In this document: one piece after another, positions 37,735-45,456 of the stretch
Position numbering within the stretch: the stretch's first letter is position 1
How the letters are laid out: every line of letters starts with the position of its first letter
Assembly: GCA_964449075.1 (NCBI GenBank)
Contig: CAYVBJ010000004.1
Coordinates: forward strand, 1-64,000
Direction: 5' to 3'
Length of the DNA stretch: 64,000 nt
DNA from: CAYVBJ01 sp964449075
GTDB lineage: Bacteria; Bacteroidota; Rhodothermia; Balneolales; Balneolaceae
Notes under the pieces: model-generated
The model's input: only the letters and a program-made list of their open reading frames with translations
What the model was told of the DNA's origin: nothing
The model's database searches: none
Position numbers and translations under genes: made by a program

Positions 37735-37784
37735 GATGTGATTAAATCCTGTACTGCACAGTTATGTCACACGCCCAAAGGGCG
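37731..37784 (-). promoter_or_regulatory. Competing antiterminator and pause hairpin of arg leader
   Basis: On the minus strand, CGCCC-TTT-GGGCG (37784-37772) can fold into a pause hairpin just after the Arg codons. Its 3' half, extended to GGGCGTGTG (37776-37768), can instead pair with CACA-T-CGCCC (37740-37731) with one bulged T. The latter pairing takes the four G-C pairs at the base of the terminator stem. A ribosome stalled on the first Arg codons would cover the pause-hairpin 5' arm and favour this antiterminator; one reaching the stop codon would cover GGGCGTGTG and favour termination. Confidence 0.7.
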
Positions 37785-37832
37785 GCGACGGCGAATAGAA
37801 AAAGTGGTAATATGTTGTGCAGTTGAAATCAT
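37767..37832 (-). CDS. Arginine leader peptide of argFGH (attenuator)
   Basis: 21 codons from ATG 37832 to TGA 37767. The peptide starts MISTAQHITT and ends FSIRRRRPLGV, with four consecutive arginine codons (CGC CGT CGC CGC at 37793-37782). A terminator follows 32 nt after the stop and argF starts 58 nt beyond that. The Arg run beside overlapping alternative hairpins is the classical layout of leader-peptide attenuation, as in the his, thr, trp and leu operons. When charged Arg-tRNA is scarce the ribosome should stall on the CGN run and let argFGH be transcribed. No Shine-Dalgarno sequence is seen upstream, as expected for this group. Confidence 0.85.
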   Translation of the reverse strand: MISTAQHITTFSIRRRRPLGV

Positions 37833-37883
37833 GAATTAGAAAGAAATTGATTTTTCAAGTAAGATGCAATAGCAAAAAAAATT

Positions 37884-38121
37884 CTTTGCGGTTTTAACTG
37901 TAAGATCGCGAAGTGGGGGCAACCGCCAAGCTCGCGATGAAGCGCTAAGGTGTTCTTATGCAGTACCCAACACCTAGTATCTATCAGCTTACGTGAAAAA
38001 GAAATCAGGGCATGGTTTTGTCACAAATTTTTTTCTTTGCGTTTCCCCGCGGGCTTTGCGGTTTCAACTGTAAGGACGCAAATTAAAGTAACCGCCAAGA
38101 ACGCAATGATGCGCTAAGGTG
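37884..38121. repeat. Two copies of a ~70-bp dispersed repeat
   Basis: Direct copies at about 37884-37952 and 38054-38121 share the pattern CTTTGCGGTTT-AACTGTAAG, then a variable middle with AACCGCCAAG, and the end GCGCTAAGGTG. Each begins and ends with inverted CTTTGCG/CGC-rich bits and could fold. The first copy lies directly upstream of the arginine leader ORF and could overlap its promoter region. No gene lies in 37833-38209. Confidence 0.65.
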
Positions 38122-38209
38122 CATATTATTGAATTATATGACTTGAAATTACAATTCTACGATTCTACAGTTCTACGATTCAACACCCAAATCCCTTTCA
38201 AACCTTTCA

Positions 38210-39397
38210 TTAATACCCGCTGCGTAACAAATTCCGGTTCCGGTTTACAGCTCCTTTGGTTTTTTCTTTCAACAGGTAGGCTGCCTCCATCAGCAACACT
38301 TCATCAGACGGAAATGGGACCGGCTTGCGGTTCAACTTTTTAAGCGTCTCCTTCGAAATGGCCTCTTTATCACCCGATGCAACGGCAGAGTGGTATTCAA
38401 AAACAGCATCTACAATCATCTCTTCTGTTTTGGCAAGCTGATCTGTCCGCAAGTCGATGTAATCTACAGCTCCGGCAACACGTGCCGATTTATATTGAAC
38501 GGATTCAACTATCTCGGCCGACACCTCTTTTACAGCCGGCACTTTTATGTCGTTTCCAAGGGAATCTTTCTTCACATTTCCATTCTCATCAAACAGGTAC
38601 CGGGTGCCGTCTTCAATTTCGGCCGTTTCGGTATAGCTTCGGCTTTCAATCCGCTCAGGCGAAATATCAATCCGGTCAATATCCAGAACCACCACGTAAT
38701 CGTACACTTTGGCTGAATCTTCCCGGGTATCGAAATTGAGCCAGTCACGATTGATGGCATTGAGACTGATTTTCTTTAACTCATAATCAAAATCTTCGGG
38801 CAGAATCACACCGGAATTATTCTCGATCAGAAACAGTACCTGGTTAGTGCCATGATATCGCGACTCCAGGAGCTTGTCATCCACATCGCGATAGCTGCTA
38901 TAAAGCCGTGTGATCTGTTCAAAATCACTGTATGCCAGCCGTGCATTTTCACGTCCGCCTTTTTCGAGGAGTGCAGTTCCGCTTTGATAGTACAAATCGG
39001 CTGCCTTGTCTTTAGAGTTGATGATGTTATCATCATAGTCCACCAGGTTAAATTCATTAAGAAGCGATGAGGGCAGGGTTTTGATACGGTTTTGGCGTAT
39101 ATCAAGCAGCGAATAGAGCTCGTAAATCTCTATCCAGTTTTCCGGGCGGCCTTCCCGTTCCAGGAACCGGATGTGGTCGCGATCGAAGCTGTTGGCCTTG
39201 CCGTAGGCTTCTTTTAATACACGAAACTCTTTACGGTCAGATGGTTTTTTCCGGAGATTCTCTACCGATTTTTCTATAGCCAGGTCGTAGCTGCCTTTTT
39301 CAAGCAATTTTTCGGAGGAGTTGCAACCGGCTAAAAACAGGCCGGTTATAACCGTTACAAAAAATAATTTCAGTATCCCTTTATTGTACATATCCAT
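38210..39397 (-). CDS. Lipoprotein with TPR-like N-terminus
   Basis: 395 residues (or 393 if starting at the second ATG at 39391). The lipobox FLAGC is followed by helical, TPR-like repeats (LLEKGSYDLAIEKSVENLRK, then KGGRENARLAYSDFEQITRL) to about residue 170. A beta-rich C-terminal part follows with VYDYVVVLDIDRIDIS and a Gly/Asn-Asp segment resembling a calcium loop (FDENGNVKKDSLGNDIK). I recall similar uncharacterised lipoproteins in Bacteroidota. Function unknown. Confidence 0.78.
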   Translation of the reverse strand: MDMYNKGILKLFFVTVITGLFLAGCNSSEKLLEKGSYDLAIEKSVENLRKKPSDRKEFRVLKEAYGKANSFDRDHIRFLEREGRPENWIEIYELYSLLDIRQNRIKTLPSSLLNEFNLVDYDDNIINSKDKAADLYYQSGTALLEKGGRENARLAYSDFEQITRLYSSYRDVDDKLLESRYHGTNQVLFLIENNSGVILPEDFDYELKKISLNAINRDWLNFDTREDSAKVYDYVVVLDIDRIDISPERIESRSYTETAEIEDGTRYLFDENGNVKKDSLGNDIKVPAVKEVSAEIVESVQYKSARVAGAVDYIDLRTDQLAKTEEMIVDAVFEYHSAVASGDKEAISKETLKKLNRKPVPFPSDEVLLMEAAYLLKEKTKGAVNRNRNLLRSGY

Positions 39398-39593
39398 TTC
39401 CCATTAACATTTTATACAGTTCAGTATATAAAGTGAATTGAGCGTGATTTGTTACATTAAATATTTATAAAAACTTGGTTTTCTTTTGATTTGAGCGGAT
39501 AAGAGAAAAGTGCACATATTGTTGGTAACTATTAGTTTTGTGTACGTAGAACATGTTCGTAAATACTTATCGGTTTTTTTCAAGATCTTATAT

Positions 39594-40248
39594 GCCCCAA
39601 AGGGGCAAAATCAATAACATAGTGCATCGCACTATGTCAGAAGCACCGTCCATCAATATAAGCCCTGCAAGGGCGTAATCCTTATGAAAACCTGTTATGC
39701 CTCAATCACTTTCCAAAGTTTACACACATATCATATTCAGCACAAAACATAGGAAAAATCTGATTGACGATCAGATTGAAAATGATCTTTACAGTTACAT
39801 CGGTGGTATCTGTAAAGATTTGGAGTGTAACCCCGTTCAAGTTGGCGGACATAAAAATCACATCCATTGTCTATGCCTGCTTTCAAGAAAAATTGCTCAG
39901 ATGACATTAGTTCAGCAAGTCAAGCAGGGTTCATCCAAATGGATCAAAACCACCGATGACCGATATTCTGATTTCTACTGGCAGGATGGCTATGGCATTT
40001 TCTCTGTATCTCCGATAAATGTAGATACAGTAATAGAATACATTAAAAATCAGCACATTCATCATCAAAAAATGAGCTTTGAGGATGAGTACAGAAAGTT
40101 TTTAAAATATTACGGCATTGATTTTGATGAACGATATGTGTGGGATTAATCTGACAGGTCTGCGCCCACTTTGGGGCTGACGAAGAAGAGGGTTATTAAT
40201 ATGTCATCGTGCGCTGCACGATGCTGTTGACCGGCGCTCCTTTGGAGC
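39594..40248. mobile_element. REP-associated Y1 transposase element with paired terminal hairpins
   Basis: The Y1 transposase gene is framed by three hairpins on each side. Left: GCCCC-AAA-GGGGC (39594-39606), CATAGTGC-ATC-GCACTATG (39618-39636) and GCCCT-GCA-AGGGC (39662-39674). Right: GCCC/GGGC (40164-40177), CATCGTGC-GCT-GCACGATG (40205-40223) and GCTCC-TTT-GGAGC (40236-40248). The central hairpins of the two sides have the same 8-bp stem size, 3-nt loop and similar sequence. Y1 enzymes recognise subterminal hairpins, so these are the likely substrate. Simpler hairpins of the same kind occur at 1-120 and 16711-16905. Confidence 0.7.
39697..40149 (+). CDS. Y1 (IS200/IS605-like, RAYT) transposase
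   Basis: 150 residues, the Y1 HUH-nuclease fold. The metal-binding HUH motif is His55-Ile-His57 in GGHKNHIHCLC and the catalytic tyrosine is Tyr115 in VIEYIKNQHIHH. The opening VYTHIIFSTKHRK is typical of the REP-associated group. It nicks single-stranded DNA at hairpins and becomes covalently attached to the 5' end. No tnpB lies beside it. The gene appears intact, with ATG and full length, so the element may still act on related REP-like sequences in this genome. Confidence 0.93.
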   Translation: MPQSLSKVYTHIIFSTKHRKNLIDDQIENDLYSYIGGICKDLECNPVQVGGHKNHIHCLCLLSRKIAQMTLVQQVKQGSSKWIKTTDDRYSDFYWQDGYGIFSVSPINVDTVIEYIKNQHIHHQKMSFEDEYRKFLKYYGIDFDERYVWD

Positions 40249-40389
40249 TGATTTATACAGAAACACAAAATATAGTAATGGTTCAATTTCTTGGGTAGTA
40301 GATTAATAATTCAGAGCTATTGATTGTTTTTACTAAACAAATTCATCCGGAAATGATTGATTTAACCCAAATCAATATTGACCCAAAAC

Positions 40390-41859
40390 TTAAAACCCTA
40401 CTCCAAATACCAAACCGATAATCAGGTACAAAAGGATGGTGATTACAAAAACCATCAGCAGGTTAAAAATAACTCCTACACGTGCCATTTGGGGAATCGT
40501 AATCAGTCCGCTCCCAAACACAATTGCATTCGGCGGTGTGGCTACCGGCAGCATAAATGCACAGCTTGCACCCATCGCGGCCGGAATCACCAGGATAAGA
40601 GGATCGTAACCCATCGCCAGTGCCACAGATGCAAGTATCGGTATGAAAGCTGCCGCAGTTGCCGTATTGCTTGTAATTTCCGTTAGAAAAATGATCACAA
40701 AAAGGGAACACAGGATGAGCAGAAAAATTGGCAGAAAATCAAAAACCTGCAGAGATTGCCCGATCCATTCGGCAAGGCCTGTATCCGTAATTGCGGCCGC
40801 CAGGCTGAGTCCGCCTCCAAAGAGAATCAAAATTTCCCAGGGTAATTTTTTTGCTTCATCCCAGGTGATCACAAATTGCATTTTCCGAAAATTGACCGGA
40901 AGCAGAAACATCAAAAAAGCCCCGAAAATGGCTATTCCTGTATCCGACAAATTGGGAATGTAAGATTCGAGGATGGGACGCAGAATCCAGAGTGTGGCTG
41001 TAATCAAAAAGACAGATCCAACCAGTTTTTCAGATTTTGACATTTTACCGGCCTTTTCAAGATGATCCCTGATCAAGTCGCGTCCTCCCGGAATGGTCTT
41101 TAGTTCAATCGGGTAGACAATTTTCGTCAATATCAGAAAAACGAGAGGAAGGGAGACAACTACAAGCGGAAGACCGGCCATCATCCATTGACCGAATCCT
41201 ATATTTACATCATAATTATCGAGCATGTAACCGGCCATCAGCGCGTTTGGAGGTGTGCCGATCAGTGTTGCGATACCCCCGATATTGCAGGAATAAGCCA
41301 GGCCCAGCAGCATCACAATGGCGAAATTGGTTTTGAGACTGGCTTCCTCCATATGTTCACTCTCTTCCACAAGTTCAATAATCGACATCGCAATGGGAAG
41401 CATCATCAGTGCCGTGGCTGTGTTGCTTACCCACATGCTCAGAAAAGCTGCAGATACCATAAACCCGATCACAATCGATTTCGGTTCTGTTCCCACAAAC
41501 ATCACAATATTCAGGGCAATGCGCTTGTGAAGGTTGGTCTGCTCCATGGCCAGGGCAATAATAAACCCTCCCATAAACAGGTAGATAAGCGGATTCGCGA
41601 ACGGAGTGGTAGCATCTGATACAGAGGAAACATCGAGGACCGGAAAAAGTATGATGGGCAGCAGGGCGGTTGCAGGAATCGGAATCGCTTCGGTAACCCA
41701 CCAAACAGCCATAAGCATTCCAACAGCCGCAACCCGCCACGCTTCCGGGTTCATCGACTCCGGGGCAGGAATCATCAGCATCGCAGCAAAAAGCAGTGGC
41801 CCTGCCAGAAACCCGATTCGTTTTCTTGAGAAGAATCCGTTTTTAAAACTGTCTGACAT
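40390..41859 (-). CDS. SLC13/DASS-family anion (dicarboxylate) permease
   Basis: 489 residues with eleven or more membrane segments in two halves. The paired SNT motifs of the divalent anion:sodium symporter family are present: WVSNTATALMMLPIA and TSNTATAAAFIPI, with the GTPPNAL and TPPNAIVFG hairpin ends. Members import C4-dicarboxylates, citrate or sulfate, usually with Na+. Na+ use would fit a genome with a sodium-pump rhodopsin. A weak hairpin (40356-40376) lies after the stop. Single gene. Confidence 0.9.
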   Translation of the reverse strand: MSDSFKNGFFSRKRIGFLAGPLLFAAMLMIPAPESMNPEAWRVAAVGMLMAVWWVTEAIPIPATALLPIILFPVLDVSSVSDATTPFANPLIYLFMGGFIIALAMEQTNLHKRIALNIVMFVGTEPKSIVIGFMVSAAFLSMWVSNTATALMMLPIAMSIIELVEESEHMEEASLKTNFAIVMLLGLAYSCNIGGIATLIGTPPNALMAGYMLDNYDVNIGFGQWMMAGLPLVVVSLPLVFLILTKIVYPIELKTIPGGRDLIRDHLEKAGKMSKSEKLVGSVFLITATLWILRPILESYIPNLSDTGIAIFGAFLMFLLPVNFRKMQFVITWDEAKKLPWEILILFGGGLSLAAAITDTGLAEWIGQSLQVFDFLPIFLLILCSLFVIIFLTEITSNTATAAAFIPILASVALAMGYDPLILVIPAAMGASCAFMLPVATPPNAIVFGSGLITIPQMARVGVIFNLLMVFVITILLYLIIGLVFGVGF

Positions 41860-42112
41860 CTGGTCTGTTTTATAAAATTAGCTGCACGATTAACCTTATA
41901 TCTCTTTCATTACTCTGTCCTTTAGTCTCCGAAAATCCATACAGTTTTTGTCTGCTCTATAAATTAAAATAAAGATTTTAAGACAGAGATCGGATACTTA
42001 TATTCAAATAAGAACAGGCTGCCGGGTATTAGCTTTTGTATCTCAGTAACGAAACCATTAAGGTGTATGCAGCAAAATCTTTACTGATTGAACCTGAAAG
42101 ATATCAATTATT

Positions 42113-42598
42113 ATGAGCACAAATGTATTTTGGAGAACCGTAATCTGCGGCTTAATTGCAACTTTTGTGATGACCATGATCTCTTTTTTGCAGAGTGGCA
42201 TTGGCCTGCCAGCTATTGATCTTGGACATATTTTAAAAGAGAGCTTTAACCATGTACATGGCGGTGAGCCCTACTCCCTGGTTTGGGGAAATGCAGCGTA
42301 CAATGTCGGAGGGGTGTTGATGGCTTTGATTTGGGTCAGTTTTTTGCAGAATCGCATTCCGGGTAACTGGCTGATTCAGGGGATACTTTACGGCATCATT
42401 ATCTCTGTTGTGATGGGCATGGTAGTATCACCCCTGGTTTCGAGTGCAGCCGGTGAATCCTTTGGAATTTTTTATACCGATACCTGGGCTCCGGGGCTGA
42501 TCCTTGCCGGCGGACTGGTTATGCACCTGAGCTACGGCCTTACACTCACACTTTCCCTGAAAGTTGCCGGAGTGAGGGGGGCTGAGGCGCCAGGATAG
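42113..42598 (+). CDS. Small integral membrane protein (DUF6789-like)
   Basis: 161 residues, four predicted membrane helices (about 8-26, 60-80, 90-113 and 128-150). The layout TVICGLIATFVMTMISFLQS, LVWGNAAYNVGGVLMALIWV and a closing MHLSYGLTLTLSLK resembles DUF6789-type proteins as I remember them; the match is only approximate. No function is known. It stands alone between the SLC13-type permease and the AraC regulator, which lie on the other strand. Confidence 0.7.
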   Translation: MSTNVFWRTVICGLIATFVMTMISFLQSGIGLPAIDLGHILKESFNHVHGGEPYSLVWGNAAYNVGGVLMALIWVSFLQNRIPGNWLIQGILYGIIISVVMGMVVSPLVSSAAGESFGIFYTDTWAPGLILAGGLVMHLSYGLTLTLSLKVAGVRGAEAPG

Positions 42599-42720
42599 CT
42601 TAAATCCGGCATTCACTTTGATTATACTTATTCCTAATCTTCTTCAGTTACAGGCTCTAATATATAATCCTCCTTATGGATTGCAAGGCAGCAGCTTTTC
42701 GGTCGCGGCCGTTAAATTTA

Positions 42721-43839
42721 TCAAAGAGTCTTAATAAACTCGGATGGGAGAATTCCAAATTGTTCTTTAAAACATTTTGAGAAGTAGGATGGACTATTAA
42801 ATCCACAAGAAAATGCAGCCCGGGTAATATTATTCCTATCTTTTTCTATTAACTTAAGCGCTTGTTTCAGCCTGAACTCCCTGGTGAAATCAACAAATGA
42901 CTTACCCGTGAGCGACGTTATATTCCGGTATAACTGAGACCTGCTTAAACCAATTTGCCTGCAAACATTTGCCAGTTTAAAATCCGGCTGATCCCACATC
43001 ATTTCAATCACATCCATTAAACTGTTGAGAAAATCTTCTTCTGCAGAACTTAAAAACCTAACCCGTTTGCCCTCAGATAACATGCGCAGCTTGTGACCTC
43101 CATTCTTTTCCATAACTTCAGACGAAACCAGGATCTCCGCCCTTCCGGCTGAAAAGTAACAGAGGCGTTTTGCCATCTGAACAGCTTCACCGAAAAGATC
43201 ACCTTTATCTGTAACAGGATCGCCGCTGCTTAACCCTATTGTATTATATATTTTTTTTGGCGAACGGCTGTTATGAATATCACATTCGTTTTGAATTTCA
43301 ACGGCACATTTCAACGCTTCACAAACTGATGCAAAAGAGATCAAAAAATCATCCCCGGCATGATGTACCTCCCTTCCATTGTGACACCGGATAGCGCCCT
43401 CGATGATCCTCTTATAAATGCTAAAAAGATCCTCCCCATTATTCTTTCCATATTTTGAAGGTATTAAAGCAGCATCATGTAACCTGGTAACCATTATAGC
43501 CCTATATGCAGGGTCGTAAAAAGAAGTTCTTGATCCATTGGAAAGTTCTGGATCAGATTCCGGATCATTTATTCTGCCTAAAAAAGCCATCACCAGGTTT
43601 TTCTCAACCTCAATAATTTCATGAGGTATCAATCCGTGCGCACTGTTATGAAGATCCCGAACAGCCTGTTCATTTGGTGCTTCAATAAGGCAAAAAGCAC
43701 AACCTCTCTCCTCGTCCAGCCAGAAGGTTATTGCTTTGCAATTATATTCATCCTGAATGGCTACATCCAGTTTATGAGCTTCGGTAGCATCAGCTAACGT
43801 AATTCCGGGAACGATATGTCTATCCATGTATATTGGCAT
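42721..43839 (-). CDS. DUF4242 / cyclase-like / AraC fusion regulator (paralogue)
   Basis: 372 residues with the same three-part order as the gene at 10025-11128: DUF4242 (MPIYMDRHIVPGITLADATE, FCLIEAPNEQAVRDLHNSAHG), a class III cyclase-like domain (about 128-255) and an AraC domain (about 265-372; RQIGLSRSQLYRNITSLTGK and FNSPSYFSKCF). The middle domain is better kept here: AGDDFLISF and LFGEAVQMAKRLC match the cyclase fold, but the first metal-binding Asp (expected at VTRLHDA) is not in the canonical FTDI context, so catalysis is doubtful. Probably a ligand-responsive DNA-binding regulator. The nearby secreted protein gene (43936-44457) could be a target. Confidence 0.85.
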   Translation of the reverse strand: MPIYMDRHIVPGITLADATEAHKLDVAIQDEYNCKAITFWLDEERGCAFCLIEAPNEQAVRDLHNSAHGLIPHEIIEVEKNLVMAFLGRINDPESDPELSNGSRTSFYDPAYRAIMVTRLHDAALIPSKYGKNNGEDLFSIYKRIIEGAIRCHNGREVHHAGDDFLISFASVCEALKCAVEIQNECDIHNSRSPKKIYNTIGLSSGDPVTDKGDLFGEAVQMAKRLCYFSAGRAEILVSSEVMEKNGGHKLRMLSEGKRVRFLSSAEEDFLNSLMDVIEMMWDQPDFKLANVCRQIGLSRSQLYRNITSLTGKSFVDFTREFRLKQALKLIEKDRNNITRAAFSCGFNSPSYFSKCFKEQFGILPSEFIKTL

Positions 43840-43935
43840 TATTCTGATATTTTCTGTCAGTTAATCAGCATTTTATAATTTTTATTACCGCTTATTTATT
43901 TTTTGTAATATTTAGTTAACCGCGACGACTTAAAG

Positions 43936-44457
43936 TTAATGCAGTTCGAATCCATCATTCGAATCAAGGCCGGCTATAAAATCAATATCAAATGCATCAG
44001 TAACTGTTGATGTTTCGTCTTCGAACACCACTTTATATTTGATAGTAGCCGGGTCAAAATCTTTCATCACCAACTCTGTGCCGGCGAGTTTCAAGTCTTT
44101 ATAATTGCTTTGGGAAAGATGTGTCAGTAAGGGTGTAGGAAGAGCTGCATCTTTCCGTTTATATTCTGACCTGACCAGGTATCCTTGTTTATCATAAAGA
44201 GCAAAAAAGGAGATGTTTTTACCTTTCATGCTTGCCCTGAATTCCTGGGTAAATTCATCCACGGACTCATCAAAAACGAATGTCCAGCCTTTCTCCTTCA
44301 GGTTACGGCTTTTTTGAGCACATTCAAGTGACTTCAGGCATTCAAAATCGTTGTCGTCCAATGGGTGCATTTCACGAGTTTGCTGTGCATTTGATTTAAG
44401 ATTACATATGAGTGAGAGTGTGAATATTAATATTGGTGTTATTTGACGGAAGTTCAT
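43936..44457 (-). CDS. Secreted protein, unknown function
   Basis: 173 residues with a signal peptide cut near SNAQQ. The mature part contains ECLKSLECAQKSRNLKEKGW, three short strand segments (FFALYDKQGYLVRSEYKRKD) and YKVVFEDETS, reminiscent of small PepSY-like or beta-lactamase-inhibitor-like folds, but no family is certain. It lies directly upstream (97 bp) of the AraC fusion regulator on the same strand, and divergently from the ECF sigma gene. Confidence 0.72.
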   Translation of the reverse strand: MNFRQITPILIFTLSLICNLKSNAQQTREMHPLDDNDFECLKSLECAQKSRNLKEKGWTFVFDESVDEFTQEFRASMKGKNISFFALYDKQGYLVRSEYKRKDAALPTPLLTHLSQSNYKDLKLAGTELVMKDFDPATIKYKVVFEDETSTVTDAFDIDFIAGLDSNDGFELH

Positions 44458-44769
44458 TTTTTCCTCCTGCTTTCCTTTGGTATTTAAACCGGATCCAGTC
44501 TGTCATGTAAATTGCACTTTTCTTTTGAATCCGTCCGGATAGTTACTGTGAATTGCATATCCTAATGAAATTTGCAGTGCGACATTCCCATACTATCCAA
44601 TCAAATTTGGATTAGCCTGCTATTATCTGAGAGCCATTAAGTACTTTTTTGTAGCAATATCACTTGAAAGAATCAATCCCTGTTATTAATGCGTCATCTC
44701 AAGAAAATAACTGACATTTTTTTTATAATGATTAACGGCCAAATGAGATTTCAGGGCAGAACACGGATC
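44458..44769. promoter_or_regulatory. Divergent control region upstream of sigma factor gene
   Basis: 312 bp between divergent starts. It includes a small palindrome ATCCAA-TCAAAT-TTGGAT (44595-44612) and AT-rich DNA. An in-frame ATG at 44689 exists for the sigma factor, but the intervening 27 codons look unlike coding sequence. No gene is present; promoters for both directions should lie here. Confidence 0.4.
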
Positions 44770-45336
44770 ATGAATAAAAATAAAAATGAAATAACGCAGC
44801 TGTTAAGTAGAGTCAGCCGGGGATCGGAGGAGGCGTATGCAAAACTCTTCCCAATCGTTTACAATAAATTACGCCGGCTTGCCCATTCTCAAATAATCGG
44901 AGAGCCAAACCAGAGCCTTACAAAAACAGCACTTGTTCATGAACTATATTTAAAACTGTTTCAACAGAATAAACTCACCCTGGAAGACAGAACGCACTTC
45001 TTTGCCATTTCAGCCCGCTCTATGCGGCAAATACTTATAGACCATGCACGGAAAAAGAAGAGGAAAAAAAGAGGCGGCAATGAAACGGAAGTCACTTATA
45101 TAGATGAAATTATGAAAGGAACCCATGAGGCTGAAAACCTCATACAAATCGATGATGCACTGAATAAATTAAGTGACTTAGATCAGCGTATGGCTAAAAT
45201 TGTGGAAATGCATTATTTCGGTGGAATGAGTTTTGAGGATATTGCAAGTTGCTTAAACCTCTCCGAAAGAACCGTATATCGGGAGTGGGCAAAAGCCCGT
45301 GGATGGCTTTATAAGGAGTTGAAAAACAAGTTCTGA
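44770..45336 (+). CDS. ECF-type RNA polymerase sigma factor
   Basis: 188 residues from the ATG at 44770, where the sigma-2 region clearly begins (NEITQLLSRVSRGSEEAYAK). Region 2 (ALVHELYLKLFQQ, THFFAISARSMRQILIDHAR) and region 4 (LDQRMAKIVEMHYFGGMSFE followed by DIASCLNLSERTVYREW) are complete. The RSMRQILIDHARKKKRKKRG feature marks the subgroup recognised by TIGR02999 (common in Acidobacteria, Planctomycetes and Rhodothermia). No anti-sigma factor is beside it. Instead a transmembrane Ser/Thr kinase follows 120 bp downstream, the usual partner of such sigma factors; phosphorylation may switch the sigma factor on. Confidence 0.92.
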   Translation: MNKNKNEITQLLSRVSRGSEEAYAKLFPIVYNKLRRLAHSQIIGEPNQSLTKTALVHELYLKLFQQNKLTLEDRTHFFAISARSMRQILIDHARKKKRKKRGGNETEVTYIDEIMKGTHEAENLIQIDDALNKLSDLDQRMAKIVEMHYFGGMSFEDIASCLNLSERTVYREWAKARGWLYKELKNKF

Positions 45337-45456
45337 TCATAAACAGGCTATTTCAATAATTGCATAAATGACTTACACCTAACTGCAGTATTATTATTGG
45401 CTTTTTAAGATTCCATGTGGTAAATTTCTTCAGTTTTCAGATTAAGGGTAATAGTT

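Noticed and set aside
37772..37784. CGCCC-TTT-GGGCG hairpin taken alone as a terminator
   Set aside because: No U run follows it; it fits a pause hairpin or antiterminator partner in the arg leader.
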